Part shown: positions 9,227-17,378 of the stretch, one piece after another
Layout: each line of letters opens with the position of its first letter
Numbering within the stretch: the first letter of the stretch is position 1
Position numbers and translations under genes: made by a program
Assembly: GCA_964443005.1 (NCBI GenBank)
Contig: CAYUBI010000006.1
Coordinates: 1-39,419 of the forward strand
From: CAYUBI01 sp964443005
GTDB taxonomy: Bacteria > Margulisbacteria > Riflemargulisbacteria > GWF2-35-9 > CAYUBI01
Direction: 5' to 3'
Length of the DNA: 39,419 nucleotides
Notes under the pieces: model-generated
The model's database searches: none
Seen by the model: the letters and a program-made list of their open reading frames with translations, nothing else
What the model was told of the DNA's origin: nothing

Positions 9227-9983
9227 GAAAAAATTCGATTGCCGTTTGCGTTGTTTGCTCTGCAATTGTGGCAACAGATTCGCAACGCAACTCAGCTATT
9301 GCAGCTGCAATTAATCGAATATAAGCTGGCTCATTTCGTTTGCCACGAAAAGGTACAGGTGTTAAATACGGACAATCCGTTTCTAACATGAGCCGATTTA
9401 ATGGAATTTGTTTTATGACCTGACGTAGCTCCTCTGCTTTTTTGTACGTAATGTTGCCAGTTACTGAAATATGTCCACCCAAATCAAGAATCTGTTTTGC
9501 AAGTGTGTAATCTCCGCTAAAGCAATGAATCACAAAAGCGGGTGGTAAATGGTTGCGAAGCACCTCTAACATATCTTTTGCTGCGTCTCGCATATGAAAA
9601 ATAACTGGAAGTTTCCATTGATTAGCATTGCGCACTAATAAGGCATCAACTAGCTTACGTTGATCATCAATTGGCGAATGCAAATGATAATAATCCAAAC
9701 CAATTTCGCCTAAGGCTTTGACTCGAGAATGTTGTGACATTTTATCAAAAGCTAACATTACTTCAGATAATGTAACTGAATTGGCATCATGAGGATGAAC
9801 ACCCATTGCAGCATAACACAGTGGATAGGTCTCTGCTAAATCAATAGCTATTTGACTGGTTGTGATAGTTGTACCTACATTAAAAATTGTGTGGACTCCG
9901 CTATTAACAGCAGACTCAACAATTACAGGAATCTCTTCAGCAGTAAATGAAGAAAGATTCAGGTGTGCGTGCGTATCAATCAA
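9219..9983 (-). CDS. tatD: TatD-family metal-dependent hydrolase (DNase)
   Basis: TatD-like proteins are TIM-barrel metallo-hydrolases with exonuclease activity, linked to DNA repair and turnover. The 254-residue protein has every expected element: the metal-binding IDTHAHL at residues 2-8, GVHPHD, ALGEIGLDYY with the metal-ligand glutamate, FHMRDA, IHCFSGD, and the terminal ETDCPYLTP with PFRGKRNEPAYI. Length is typical of the family. It begins two bases after the phosphosugar mutase stop and overlaps the start of the PilC-like gene, so it belongs to the pyrG-led operon. The presence in this operon says little about its role, since tatD is commonly embedded among housekeeping genes. Confidence 0.93.
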   Translation of the reverse strand: MIDTHAHLNLSSFTAEEIPVIVESAVNSGVHTIFNVGTTITTSQIAIDLAETYPLCYAAMGVHPHDANSVTLSEVMLAFDKMSQHSRVKALGEIGLDYYHLHSPIDDQRKLVDALLVRNANQWKLPVIFHMRDAAKDMLEVLRNHLPPAFVIHCFSGDYTLAKQILDLGGHISVTGNITYKKAEELRQVIKQIPLNRLMLETDCPYLTPVPFRGKRNEPAYIRLIAAAIAELRCESVATIAEQTTQTAIEFFHV

Positions 9984-9985
9984 AG

Positions 9986-11380
9986 CTAACTCAGAACGCG
10001 GTCAATTAATGCTTGAGCTTCAGCATAGGTTTTGGCTTCAGCAAAATAACGAAGAATCGGTTCTGTATTACTGGCACGCACATGTAACCAGGAATCTTTA
10101 AATATTACTTTAACGCCATCTTGTAAATCCATGACCTCATTAGAAAAAACATTTTTAACTTGTTCTAAAATGCGTGAAATTTCTGAAGGATGTGTACAAT
10201 TAACGCGTGCTTTAACTACTTTATATTGCGGCACACCGTGCACGAGTTCAGAAACAGTTTTTTTGCTAGCAGCCATAAACTGAAGCATAAATCCAATGCC
10301 TGCAAAACTGTCACGCCCAAGCCCAATGGAAGGAACAATAACTCCGCCATTACCTTCTCCGCCAACAATTGCACCTTTTTTCATTAAGGCTTTGGAAACA
10401 TTGACTTCGCCAATTTTTGTATGAATAACCTTTGATCCATATTTGTTAGCTACATCAGCAAAAGCTTGAGTTGTAGATAAATTTGTAGCAACATGTCCAT
10501 TTTCTGGATGTAGCGTTGTGCTTAAAATATAATCCATAACTAAAACCAACGTATAATCTTCACCAATGGCTTCTCCAGCTTCATTCACAATTGCCAATCG
10601 ATCTGCATCTGCATCTTGAGCAAAACCAATGTCTGCAGAATGTTTTAAAACTGCTTCTTTAAGTTGCCCCAAATTTTCAGGCAACGGCTCTGGCGAATGC
10701 GCAAATTTTCCATTTGGTTCGCTATTGATGATTGTGTAAGCTACACCCAAACGTTCTAAAAATCGAGGCGTTAATAGTGCGCCTGCGCCATTACACACAT
10801 CAACAACTACGCTAAGGTTTGCAGATCGAATTAAGGGCAAATCAAGCTGTTTGCATACGCGATCAAAATGAATATCTACAGCATCAATTCGATACGATAA
10901 TTGGCCTAATTGTTGCCATGAAACTGGGTGTGCAGGCGATTGATTCAACTTATCTTCTATTGTTCCATTGCTTGCGTCAGCTTTCTTTTTTTCATCGTAT
11001 AGCATAAAAAGATGATGCATTTCATTTTCATCTAAAAATATACCTTGGCTAGAAATAAATTTAAGACCATTCCACATAATTGGGTTATGGCTAGCAGTAA
11101 TCATAATTCCACCTGCAGCTTTTGCGTGTCTAACCATTAACTGAACTGTAGGTGTAGCAACAATGCCAATATCAATAACGTCTTTGCCCATTGCCAGTAA
11201 GGCAGATACAACTGCGTGTTTAATCATATTATGGCTTACACGCGTATCTGTTCCAATAATGATTGTTTTTTCTTTTAACAAGGAAGCAAATACCATAGTA
11301 TAGTCCAGTACAATTCCAGGAGTTAAGGATTCACCAATAATGCCCCGAATACCCGCAACTGTTACTTTTAATGAGCTCAC
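9986..11380 (-). CDS. glmM: Phosphoglucosamine/phosphohexose mutase
   Basis: This alpha-D-phosphohexomutase moves phosphate between the C6 and C1 hydroxyls of a hexose or glucosamine. The catalytic phosphoserine is Ser97 in TASHNP, the metal loop is DADADRLAI around residue 255, a sugar-binding GEGNGG follows, and RASNTEPILR near the C-terminus binds phosphate. The 464-residue length fits. The GTG start overlaps the upstream gene's TGA by four bases (GTGA) and has an AAGGAG site. Sitting directly after a GlmU-type nucleotidyltransferase, phosphoglucosamine mutase is the best guess, but phosphomannomutase or phosphoglucomutase activity is possible since the family overlaps. The symbol reflects context more than proof. 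Confidence 0.82.
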   Translation of the reverse strand: MSSLKVTVAGIRGIIGESLTPGIVLDYTMVFASLLKEKTIIIGTDTRVSHNMIKHAVVSALLAMGKDVIDIGIVATPTVQLMVRHAKAAGGIMITASHNPIMWNGLKFISSQGIFLDENEMHHLFMLYDEKKKADASNGTIEDKLNQSPAHPVSWQQLGQLSYRIDAVDIHFDRVCKQLDLPLIRSANLSVVVDVCNGAGALLTPRFLERLGVAYTIINSEPNGKFAHSPEPLPENLGQLKEAVLKHSADIGFAQDADADRLAIVNEAGEAIGEDYTLVLVMDYILSTTLHPENGHVATNLSTTQAFADVANKYGSKVIHTKIGEVNVSKALMKKGAIVGGEGNGGVIVPSIGLGRDSFAGIGFMLQFMAASKKTVSELVHGVPQYKVVKARVNCTHPSEISRILEQVKNVFSNEVMDLQDGVKVIFKDSWLHVRASNTEPILRYFAEAKTYAEAQALIDRVLS

Positions 11381-12333
11381 AACATACTCCTTTGTACGAT
11401 TTCGCCTACGTGAGATTGATAATTTTCCAAAGCAGTAAAGCTTTTGATAACTGTACCTTGTTTTAGAATTGTTTTTCCTTTGAGTGTAACAAAGGGCTCA
11501 ATTATAACATCTGCTTCGATTTCTACACCTGGATCAATAAAGGTGGTTTCAGCAGAAATAATACTAACGCCTTGATTAAGATGTTTTTCAATTTCGCGAG
11601 AATACAAAGTATGCGTAACTTCCATTAAATCTTTTCGTGAGTTAATTCCTTGAACCTCTGTATAGTCAGAAATTTTAAAAGGCCATACCTTATCTTTATC
11701 TTTTTGAATAATTTCAATAATATCTGTTAAATAATATTCGTGTTGGGTATTATTATTTTTCACATGAGATAAAGCCTTAAATAGTTTTTTAATGGAAACA
11801 ATATATATTCCGGAATTAATTTCGCGAACGGCAAGTTCTTCTGGACTCGCATCTTTATGTTCCACAATTTTTTGTATACTACCATCGGATTTACGAATAA
11901 TGCGGCCATAACCAGTTGCATCTGGCATTGTAGTTGTTAGAACTGTACAAACTGCTTTTTCTTTTTGATGACAGTCATAAAAATTTGTAATGGTTTGTTC
12001 TGATAATAACGGCACATCACCTGACAAAATAATTGCATCCCCCGTGTAATCTGGCAAAGAGGCTTCAACTTGCATGACTGCATGTCCAGTGCCCAATTGT
12101 TCGGCTTGAAGAACAAAAGTTGCATTCTGATATTTTTGTTCAATAACATGTTTTACTTCTTTAGCTTGATGCCCAATTATAATATAAGTTTTCTCAATTC
12201 CTAAACTTTGAACTGCATCTAAAACATAGAAAATAGTGGGTTTATTAATAATTGGAAATACAATTTTAGATGTCTGAGATTTAAGTCGTTTTCCTTGTCC
12301 TGCAGCCAAAATAATAGCACTTAGATTTTTCAT
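11377..12333 (-). CDS. glmU: GlmU-type sugar-1-phosphate uridylyltransferase with a truncated acetyltransferase end
   Basis: The N-terminal Rossmann domain matches the GlmU pyrophosphorylase: LAAGQGKRLKS at residues 10-20, then KIVFP, QLGTGHAV, ILSGDVPLL and GYGRIIR. Full GlmU has about 450 residues with a long left-handed beta-helix acetyltransferase. Here the protein ends at 318 with only a few hexapeptide-like turns (TTFIDPGVEIEADVIIEPFV). The acetyltransferase active site is therefore absent, and GlcNAc-1-phosphate would need to come from another enzyme, or the substrate differs. The frame is intact with no sign of a downstream remnant, because glmM starts inside its stop. Gene order glmU-glmM supports amino-sugar nucleotide synthesis for peptidoglycan and glycolipid. 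Confidence 0.8.
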   Translation of the reverse strand: MKNLSAIILAAGQGKRLKSQTSKIVFPIINKPTIFYVLDAVQSLGIEKTYIIIGHQAKEVKHVIEQKYQNATFVLQAEQLGTGHAVMQVEASLPDYTGDAIILSGDVPLLSEQTITNFYDCHQKEKAVCTVLTTTMPDATGYGRIIRKSDGSIQKIVEHKDASPEELAVREINSGIYIVSIKKLFKALSHVKNNNTQHEYYLTDIIEIIQKDKDKVWPFKISDYTEVQGINSRKDLMEVTHTLYSREIEKHLNQGVSIISAETTFIDPGVEIEADVIIEPFVTLKGKTILKQGTVIKSFTALENYQSHVGEIVQRSML

Positions 12334-12345
12334 GAACGCCTTCTT

Positions 12346-13320
12346 TTACTGGAGATGGCCATCTGTCAGCAGATAGCCTTGAACGTAATCGGAAACAGCA
12401 GCTTCGAGTGAAAACAAATGTTCAATATACCCAGCATTTTTCAGTTTACTAATATCTGCTTGTGTGAAATATTGATATTTGTCACGAATTTGCTGTGGCA
12501 TGTCAATGTAGTCAATTGCACAAGGTAGTTGCATGCTGGCAAAAATCGATGCAGCCAAATCATTCCAACTTCGAGAAACACTGCTGCCAATATTATAAAT
12601 GCCATGGGTTTTCGGATGATCTAAAAAAAACAAGGTCATGTTAACAGCATCTTTGACGTATAAAAAATCGCGTTGCTGCTGCCCATCTGCATAATCGCTT
12701 CGATATGACTTAAACAACTGTAATCTGCCAGTTTCACGAATTTGATAAAAAGCCTTTAAAACTAAGGAACGCATATCTTTTTTATGATATTCATTAGGCC
12801 CATAAACATTAAAATATTTTAGCCCAACAATTTCATCAAACAACCCTTTTTTCTGTGCCCATAAATCAAACAAATGTTTAGAATAACCATACATATTTAA
12901 CGGTTCAAGCTTAGTTAGTTGCGTTTCGTTATCCTGATACCCATGCACACCCTTACCATAAGTTGCAGCACTAGAAGCATAAATAAACCGAATGTTATTT
13001 TTAACGCAATGCTCAGCTAATTGTTTAGTATAATCAAAATTATTGCTCATCAAATAATCTGCATTGGTTTCCATGGTATTGGAACAAGCACCCAAATGAA
13101 TCATTGCTTTTACATGATAGTGAGCTAGGGTATTAGTATTTAAATTGGAAATAAAATCAGCTTTATCTACGTAATCTGAAAATTGAAGATGAACCAGGTT
13201 TTTCCATTTATCAGATTCACGCAAATGATCAACTATAACAATATCTGTTATTCCACGTTGATTTAGTTCCCAAACAACTGCACTTCCAATTAAGCCTGCC
13301 CCGCCTGTAACAATGATCAT
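12346..13320 (-). CDS. hldD: ADP-L-glycero-D-manno-heptose 6-epimerase
   Basis: HldD (RfaD) epimerises ADP-D-glycero-D-manno-heptose, the last step of the heptose donor for the LPS inner core. This short-chain dehydrogenase fold has a nucleotide site TGGAGLIGS at residues 5-13, IVDHLRESDKWKNL typical of the family, SSAATYG with the catalytic Ser/Thr, and the YGYSK Tyr-Lys pair near 142-146. GLKYFNVYGPNE and QRDFLYVKD complete the pattern, and 324 residues is normal. It lies 14 bases after pyrG and 12 bases before glmU in the same operon. With the GT9 protein at 17.4 kb it supports a heptose-containing surface glycan. Confidence 0.92.
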   Translation of the reverse strand: MIIVTGGAGLIGSAVVWELNQRGITDIVIVDHLRESDKWKNLVHLQFSDYVDKADFISNLNTNTLAHYHVKAMIHLGACSNTMETNADYLMSNNFDYTKQLAEHCVKNNIRFIYASSAATYGKGVHGYQDNETQLTKLEPLNMYGYSKHLFDLWAQKKGLFDEIVGLKYFNVYGPNEYHKKDMRSLVLKAFYQIRETGRLQLFKSYRSDYADGQQQRDFLYVKDAVNMTLFFLDHPKTHGIYNIGSSVSRSWNDLAASIFASMQLPCAIDYIDMPQQIRDKYQYFTQADISKLKNAGYIEHLFSLEAAVSDYVQGYLLTDGHLQ

Positions 13321-13334
13321 TGCAATTTATAGTT

Positions 13335-14960
13335 TTACTGAATACATGCTTGAACAAAATCACGAAATAATGGATGCGGCCGTTGCGGACGAGACTTGAA
13401 TTCAGGATGATATTGCACTCCAAGGAAAAATAGATGATTGGCAAGTTCCACAACTTCAATTAGTTTATTATCTGGCGATGTTCCAGACAATATCAGCCCT
13501 TTGCTTTCCATCAGTTCCCGATATGCATTGTTAAATTCATAGCGATGACGATGTCGTTCCGTAATTTCATCAACACCATAAGCTGCAGCAAGTTTTGTCC
13601 CTGAATGAATGATGCACGGATACGAACCCAGTCTCATGGTTCCGCCCATTTCAGTAATTGTTTTTTGTTCCAGCATTAGATCAATCACTGGATCTGGAGT
13701 TTGCAATTCAAATTCAGTACTATGTGCTTCTTTTAAGCCACATACATTGCGTGCAAACTCAATTACCATACATTGCATGCCTAAGCATAACCCTAAAAAA
13801 GGAATACCTTTTTCACGAGCATATTTAATTGCCTTTATTTTTCCTTCAACTCCACGTACGCCAAAACCGCCAGGCACAACAATTCCGTCCATTTCTTTTA
13901 GTTTGCTCTCAATATCTACAGGCGGAACTTTTTCAGAATCAATCCAAATAATTCGAATTTTTCGATTAGCTACAATGCCTGCATGTTTCAAGGATTCAAC
14001 TACAGACAAATACGCATCTTCTAAAGCAACATATTTGCCAATGAGTCCAATTTTTAACTCCTCAGTTGCTGCTTGCATTTGTTCAATCATGCGTGTCCAT
14101 TCTTGCAAATCTCGTGTTGAAGTCGTGGGAAGGTTCAGATAATCTAAAACTATATTATCTAAGCCTTCTTCTGCAACATTTAATACTACTTCATAAATAG
14201 ATTTCACATCAACAGCATCAATAACTGCGCGCGATTCCACATCGCAAAACATAGCAATTTTATCTTTTAATTCTTTTGCCAGCGGTTTTTCAGTACGACA
14301 AACAATAATATCAGGCGCAATCCCAATGCTTCGCAGTTCTTTGACACTATGCTGCGTTGGTTTAGTTTTGAATTCTTTACTAACACGCAAAAAAGGAATC
14401 AGTGTACAGTGAACATTGATTGCATTGCCACGCCCAACATCTTTTCGAAATTGTCGAATTGCTTCCAAAAAGGGAAGTGATTCAATATCTCCAACAGTGC
14501 CGCCGATTTCGATAATAACAACATCATATTGGATCGTTGCTGTAATTTTTCGCATTCGATTTTTAATTTCATTTGTAATATGAGGAATAACTTGTACAGT
14601 GCCGCCTAAATATTCGCCTCTGCGTTCATTGGCTATGACAGTATGATAAACCATGCCAGCCGTTAAATTGTTGCTTTTACTATGGTTAACATCAATGAAC
14701 CGTTCGTAATGTCCAAGGTCAAGATCAGTTTCAGCGCCATCTTCTGTTACAAACACTTCGCCATGTTGAAATGGACTCATTGTTCCTGGGTCTACATTAA
14801 GGTAAGGATCAAACTTAGCAATACACACGGAAATACCGCGAGATTTTAGTAATCTGCCTAACGATGCGGCAATAATGCCTTTGCCTAGCGACGATACGAC
14901 GCCTCCAGTAATAAAAATATACTTCGTTGGATTATGAGTGGTTGTTTGAGTTATTGTCAT
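13335..14960 (-). CDS. pyrG: CTP synthase
   Basis: PyrG converts UTP to CTP using ATP and glutamine. The synthetase domain starts with KYIFITGGVVSSLGKGI, followed by SPFQHGEVFVTEDGAETDLD-like sequence around residues 60-80 and EIGGTVGDIES. The glutamine amidotransferase domain has PGGFGVRG and the nucleophile cysteine in FLGLCLGMQ, with the His-Glu pair in YHPEF near the C-terminus. At 541 residues it is full length. The ATG follows a perfect TATAAT by only 14 bases, so the leader is very short. It heads the minus-strand operon through hldD, glmU, glmM, tatD and the PilC-like gene. Confidence 0.96.
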   Translation of the reverse strand: MTITQTTTHNPTKYIFITGGVVSSLGKGIIAASLGRLLKSRGISVCIAKFDPYLNVDPGTMSPFQHGEVFVTEDGAETDLDLGHYERFIDVNHSKSNNLTAGMVYHTVIANERRGEYLGGTVQVIPHITNEIKNRMRKITATIQYDVVIIEIGGTVGDIESLPFLEAIRQFRKDVGRGNAINVHCTLIPFLRVSKEFKTKPTQHSVKELRSIGIAPDIIVCRTEKPLAKELKDKIAMFCDVESRAVIDAVDVKSIYEVVLNVAEEGLDNIVLDYLNLPTTSTRDLQEWTRMIEQMQAATEELKIGLIGKYVALEDAYLSVVESLKHAGIVANRKIRIIWIDSEKVPPVDIESKLKEMDGIVVPGGFGVRGVEGKIKAIKYAREKGIPFLGLCLGMQCMVIEFARNVCGLKEAHSTEFELQTPDPVIDLMLEQKTITEMGGTMRLGSYPCIIHSGTKLAAAYGVDEITERHRHRYEFNNAYRELMESKGLILSGTSPDNKLIEVVELANHLFFLGVQYHPEFKSRPQRPHPLFRDFVQACIQ

Positions 14961-14975
14961 AGTTTTTCATTACAT

Positions 14976-15003
14976 ATTATACACTATTTTTTATAAATGG
15001 CCA
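14976..15003 (-). promoter_or_regulatory. Promoter of the pyrG operon
   Basis: TATAAT on the minus strand at 14981-14976, with a weaker TGGCCA at 15003-14998 and a 16-base spacer. The pyrG ATG is at 14960, leaving roughly 8-9 bases of leader, without a ribosome site. Confidence 0.5.
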
Positions 15004-15152
15004 CATTGTTTGAATTGTAAAAATGCATTTTAATTAGCGTAGAATTTGATAAGGAATCGGATAATAGTGGGTAGTGGGTTGTAGAAAACTGTTAAAGTAT
15101 AAGGTGAAATAATATTAAAAACAGCGTATTTAATTATTGTTTTATTTTCCCC

Positions 15153-15182
15153 TTGGTAAGTTTTCTGTTTTCCATGTAAAAT
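15153..15182 (+). promoter_or_regulatory. Promoter of the thymidylate-kinase-like operon, near leaderless
   Basis: TTGGTA (15153-15158), an 18-base spacer and TAAAAT (15177-15182). The ATG at 15189 lies where transcription would start, so the message is predicted to be leaderless. Confidence 0.45.
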
Positions 15183-15188
15183 AGAAAT

Positions 15189-15968
15189 ATGCTTTTTCAA
15201 AAAAAAGAACAAACTTCTATCCACGATATTGAACCTGTGACCATTGAGTACAAGGCATCTGTTGATGTGCTTCCAGTTATTCGTAGATTTGATGATGCGC
15301 ATAATTACCAAGGATTATTACTTGTTGTTGAAGGCATTGATGGTTCAGGGAAGTCTACGCAACTTGAATTAATGCAAAAATGGTTGGAAGCTCAAGGGCA
15401 TGGAACTGTTCTTACTGCGTGGAATTCATCTGAATTAGTGTCAAAAATCATTAAAAAGGGGAAAAAGTCAGGCCAGCTAAATCCAACGACCTTTTCCTTG
15501 CTACATGCTACGGATTTCGCAGATCGTCTTCACTCCATCATTATTCCAGCATTAAAAGCAGGAATCATTGTTCTTGCGGATCGTTATGTTTTTACAGCTA
15601 TGGCACGTGATGTAGCTCGAGAATGTAGTCCTAAATGGGTTCGTGATATTTATTCGTTTGCGATTAAACCGGATGCAGTTTTTTATTTTAAAGTAGATGT
15701 TAATACATCTCTTGAACGCATTTCAATGACACGAACGCCAAAATTTTACGAAGCAGGTATGGATATGAACCTGAGTGCAGATGTTTTTGAAAGCTATAAA
15801 ATATTTCAATCACGGGTTATTGAAGAATATAATAAATTGGTTAATATTTATGGGTTTAAAGTGTTTGATGGTACGCAACAGTTGCATCCTCAACAAATGG
15901 CTTTTCGATCAATTGTCAAAGATATTTTGGAGAAAAAAAGTAATGGAAAAAAACAATTATCCAGGTAA
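15189..15968 (+). CDS. Thymidylate-kinase-like P-loop kinase, paralogue 1
   Basis: The protein has a TMP-kinase-type P-loop GIDGSGKST at residues 49-57, after an unusual N-terminal extension of about 40 residues, and the DRY motif at 131-133 in PALKAGIIVLADRY. Canonical Tmk has a TREPGGT substrate motif after the first helix; here that place reads TAWNSS, so classic dTMP kinase activity is not assured. The family's lid region would be around RISMTRTPKFYEAGMDM. It is followed by a second paralogue that overlaps it by 26 bases. Conserved shared blocks such as NPTTFSLLHATDFA and IIPALKAG show recent common ancestry. No other tmk is seen in the window. The substrate could be dTMP or another nucleoside monophosphate. 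Confidence 0.75.
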   Translation: MLFQKKEQTSIHDIEPVTIEYKASVDVLPVIRRFDDAHNYQGLLLVVEGIDGSGKSTQLELMQKWLEAQGHGTVLTAWNSSELVSKIIKKGKKSGQLNPTTFSLLHATDFADRLHSIIIPALKAGIIVLADRYVFTAMARDVARECSPKWVRDIYSFAIKPDAVFYFKVDVNTSLERISMTRTPKFYEAGMDMNLSADVFESYKIFQSRVIEEYNKLVNIYGFKVFDGTQQLHPQQMAFRSIVKDILEKKSNGKKQLSR

Positions 15969-16590
15969 GCTAGTTGCAATTGAAGGGCTAGACGGATGCG
16001 GAAAAACAACGCAAATCGGCTTGCTGAGAAATTGGCTGGAAACAGAAGGTTGGGCAACCATTACGATTAAGCGCAAAACATCTAAATTAATTAGTCAACG
16101 GATTAATGAGGCTAAACAAGCGCGATTACTGAACCCTTTAACGTATTCGTTAATTCATGCTGCAGATTTTTCAGAACTTTTTTATAATGAAATTATTCCA
16201 GCTTTAAAAGCTGGATTTATTGTTCTTTTTAATAAATATATTTATACATCTATAGCTAAGGATTTTATTCGAGGCAATGATACTGAATGGGTTCAGACCC
16301 TGTATGATTTTGCTTTGGTCCCTAATATAACAATTTATTTTGAATCACCGTTGGAGCGTGCGCTAGAGAATATGACGAAAGAAGAAAAAGAAAAAGATTT
16401 TTATGATAGTGGCATGGATTTGGGAATTACAGGAAATTCGCTTCAATCAATGCGTATTTATCAAAAACGGTTGCAGGAAGAATATGAAAAAATGGCTAAA
16501 CAGTATCAATTTAAACGCATTAGCGTAGCAATACCAATTCAAATGCAGCAAAACAAATTGCGAGCAATGACTCATGATATTCTTACCTAA
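15943..16590 (+). CDS. Thymidylate-kinase-like paralogue 2 with altered DRY motif
   Basis: Starting at the ATG at 15943, with GGAG about 10 bases upstream, gives 215 residues and a 26-base overlap with paralogue 1. The P-loop GLDGCGKTT at 15-23 is intact. The motif that is Asp-Arg-Tyr in paralogue 1 is Asn97-Lys98-Tyr99 here (GFIVLFNKYIYTS), and the TREPGGT motif is replaced by TIKRKTSK. Loss of the Asp-Arg pair in TMP kinases is expected to impair catalysis, so this may be a regulatory or partner subunit, or have a new substrate. The flanking NPLTYSLIHAADFS and YDSGMDLGI blocks match paralogue 1, so it is a diverged duplicate, not a random P-loop protein. Confidence 0.75.
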   Translation: MEKNNYPGKLVAIEGLDGCGKTTQIGLLRNWLETEGWATITIKRKTSKLISQRINEAKQARLLNPLTYSLIHAADFSELFYNEIIPALKAGFIVLFNKYIYTSIAKDFIRGNDTEWVQTLYDFALVPNITIYFESPLERALENMTKEEKEKDFYDSGMDLGITGNSLQSMRIYQKRLQEEYEKMAKQYQFKRISVAIPIQMQQNKLRAMTHDILT

Positions 16591-16596
16591 TTAATT

Positions 16597-17373
16597 ATGA
16601 ATCGGTTTCTTGCATCAGCTTGCCAGTATCAGATTCAGCTCGGAAATATCACACAAAATTTATCTAAACTTGAAAAGCTGCTGGCTGTAGCTGGAGGTCG
16701 ACATTCAAAAATCGTTGTGCTTCCTGAAATGTTTGCTTCTGGTTTTTTGTTTTCTCAAATGCAGGAAATTGCTAAAATATCCGGTGATATTTTACGATTT
16801 CTTCAGGAAAAAGCATTGCAGTATCAGTTTTTTTTGATTGGAGGTACGTTGCCAGTGATTCAACAATCTAGCGGGAAACTCTTTAATCGAAGCTATTTGA
16901 TTAGTCCTACGGGTGGAATTTTGGGAGACTATGACAAGCATCGTGCATTTTTTGGGAATCATGAAAATGACTATTTTTGCAATGGCACTAAAGTCTCTTT
17001 GTTTGCAACAGATTTGGCTAAAATTGGCATTTTAATATGTTATGATCTTCGATTTCCGGAATTAGCCCGTGATTTAACACAAAAAGGAATGGAGATTTTG
17101 GTTGTTCCTGCATTATTTCCAGATATTCGTTTAGATCACTGGTTAACTCTTCTTAAAGCGCGTGCAATTGAAAACCAAATTTATGTTATTGCAGCCAATG
17201 GGTTAGGCAAAGACTCAACTTACACTTATGCTGGACATTCGATCATTGTTTCACCTGAAGGACGAATTTTAGTTAATGGAGTTCTCGACGAAACAGTTAT
17301 TTCTGATTATATAGACATTAAAGAGCTTCAGGAATATCGCGATCGCTTTCCTGTACTTAAAGGACTTAAATAA
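16597..17373 (+). CDS. Nitrilase-superfamily amidase (omega-amidase-like)
   Basis: Carbon-nitrogen hydrolases of this family cleave amides with a Glu-Lys-Cys triad. All three are visible: Glu44 in LPEMFASGF, Lys114 in YDKHRAF, and Cys148 in ICYDLRFPEL. The KARAIENQIYVIAANG and GHSIIVSPEG stretches complete the pattern, and 258 residues is the usual length for omega-amidase/YafV-type members, which deaminate alpha-keto acid amides. It begins six bases after paralogue 2 and ends five bases before the GT9 gene, so the four genes form an operon. The substrate is not evident from context. Confidence 0.88.
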   Translation: MNRFLASACQYQIQLGNITQNLSKLEKLLAVAGGRHSKIVVLPEMFASGFLFSQMQEIAKISGDILRFLQEKALQYQFFLIGGTLPVIQQSSGKLFNRSYLISPTGGILGDYDKHRAFFGNHENDYFCNGTKVSLFATDLAKIGILICYDLRFPELARDLTQKGMEILVVPALFPDIRLDHWLTLLKARAIENQIYVIAANGLGKDSTYTYAGHSIIVSPEGRILVNGVLDETVISDYIDIKELQEYRDRFPVLKGLK

Positions 17374-17378
17374 AGTTC

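Larger units (their letters stand above)
14961..15188. other. Divergent intergenic region between pyrG and the thymidylate-kinase-like pair
   Basis: These 228 bases are AT-rich and carry outward promoters at both ends. I see no RNA gene or terminator hairpin. A GTGGGTAGTGGGTTG patch near 15067 is the only G-rich stretch. Confidence 0.6.

Noticed and set aside
15030..15311. 93-codon minus-strand frame in the pyrG upstream region
   Set aside because: Overlaps the promoter region and the start of the thymidylate-kinase-like gene; low-complexity text and no ribosome site.
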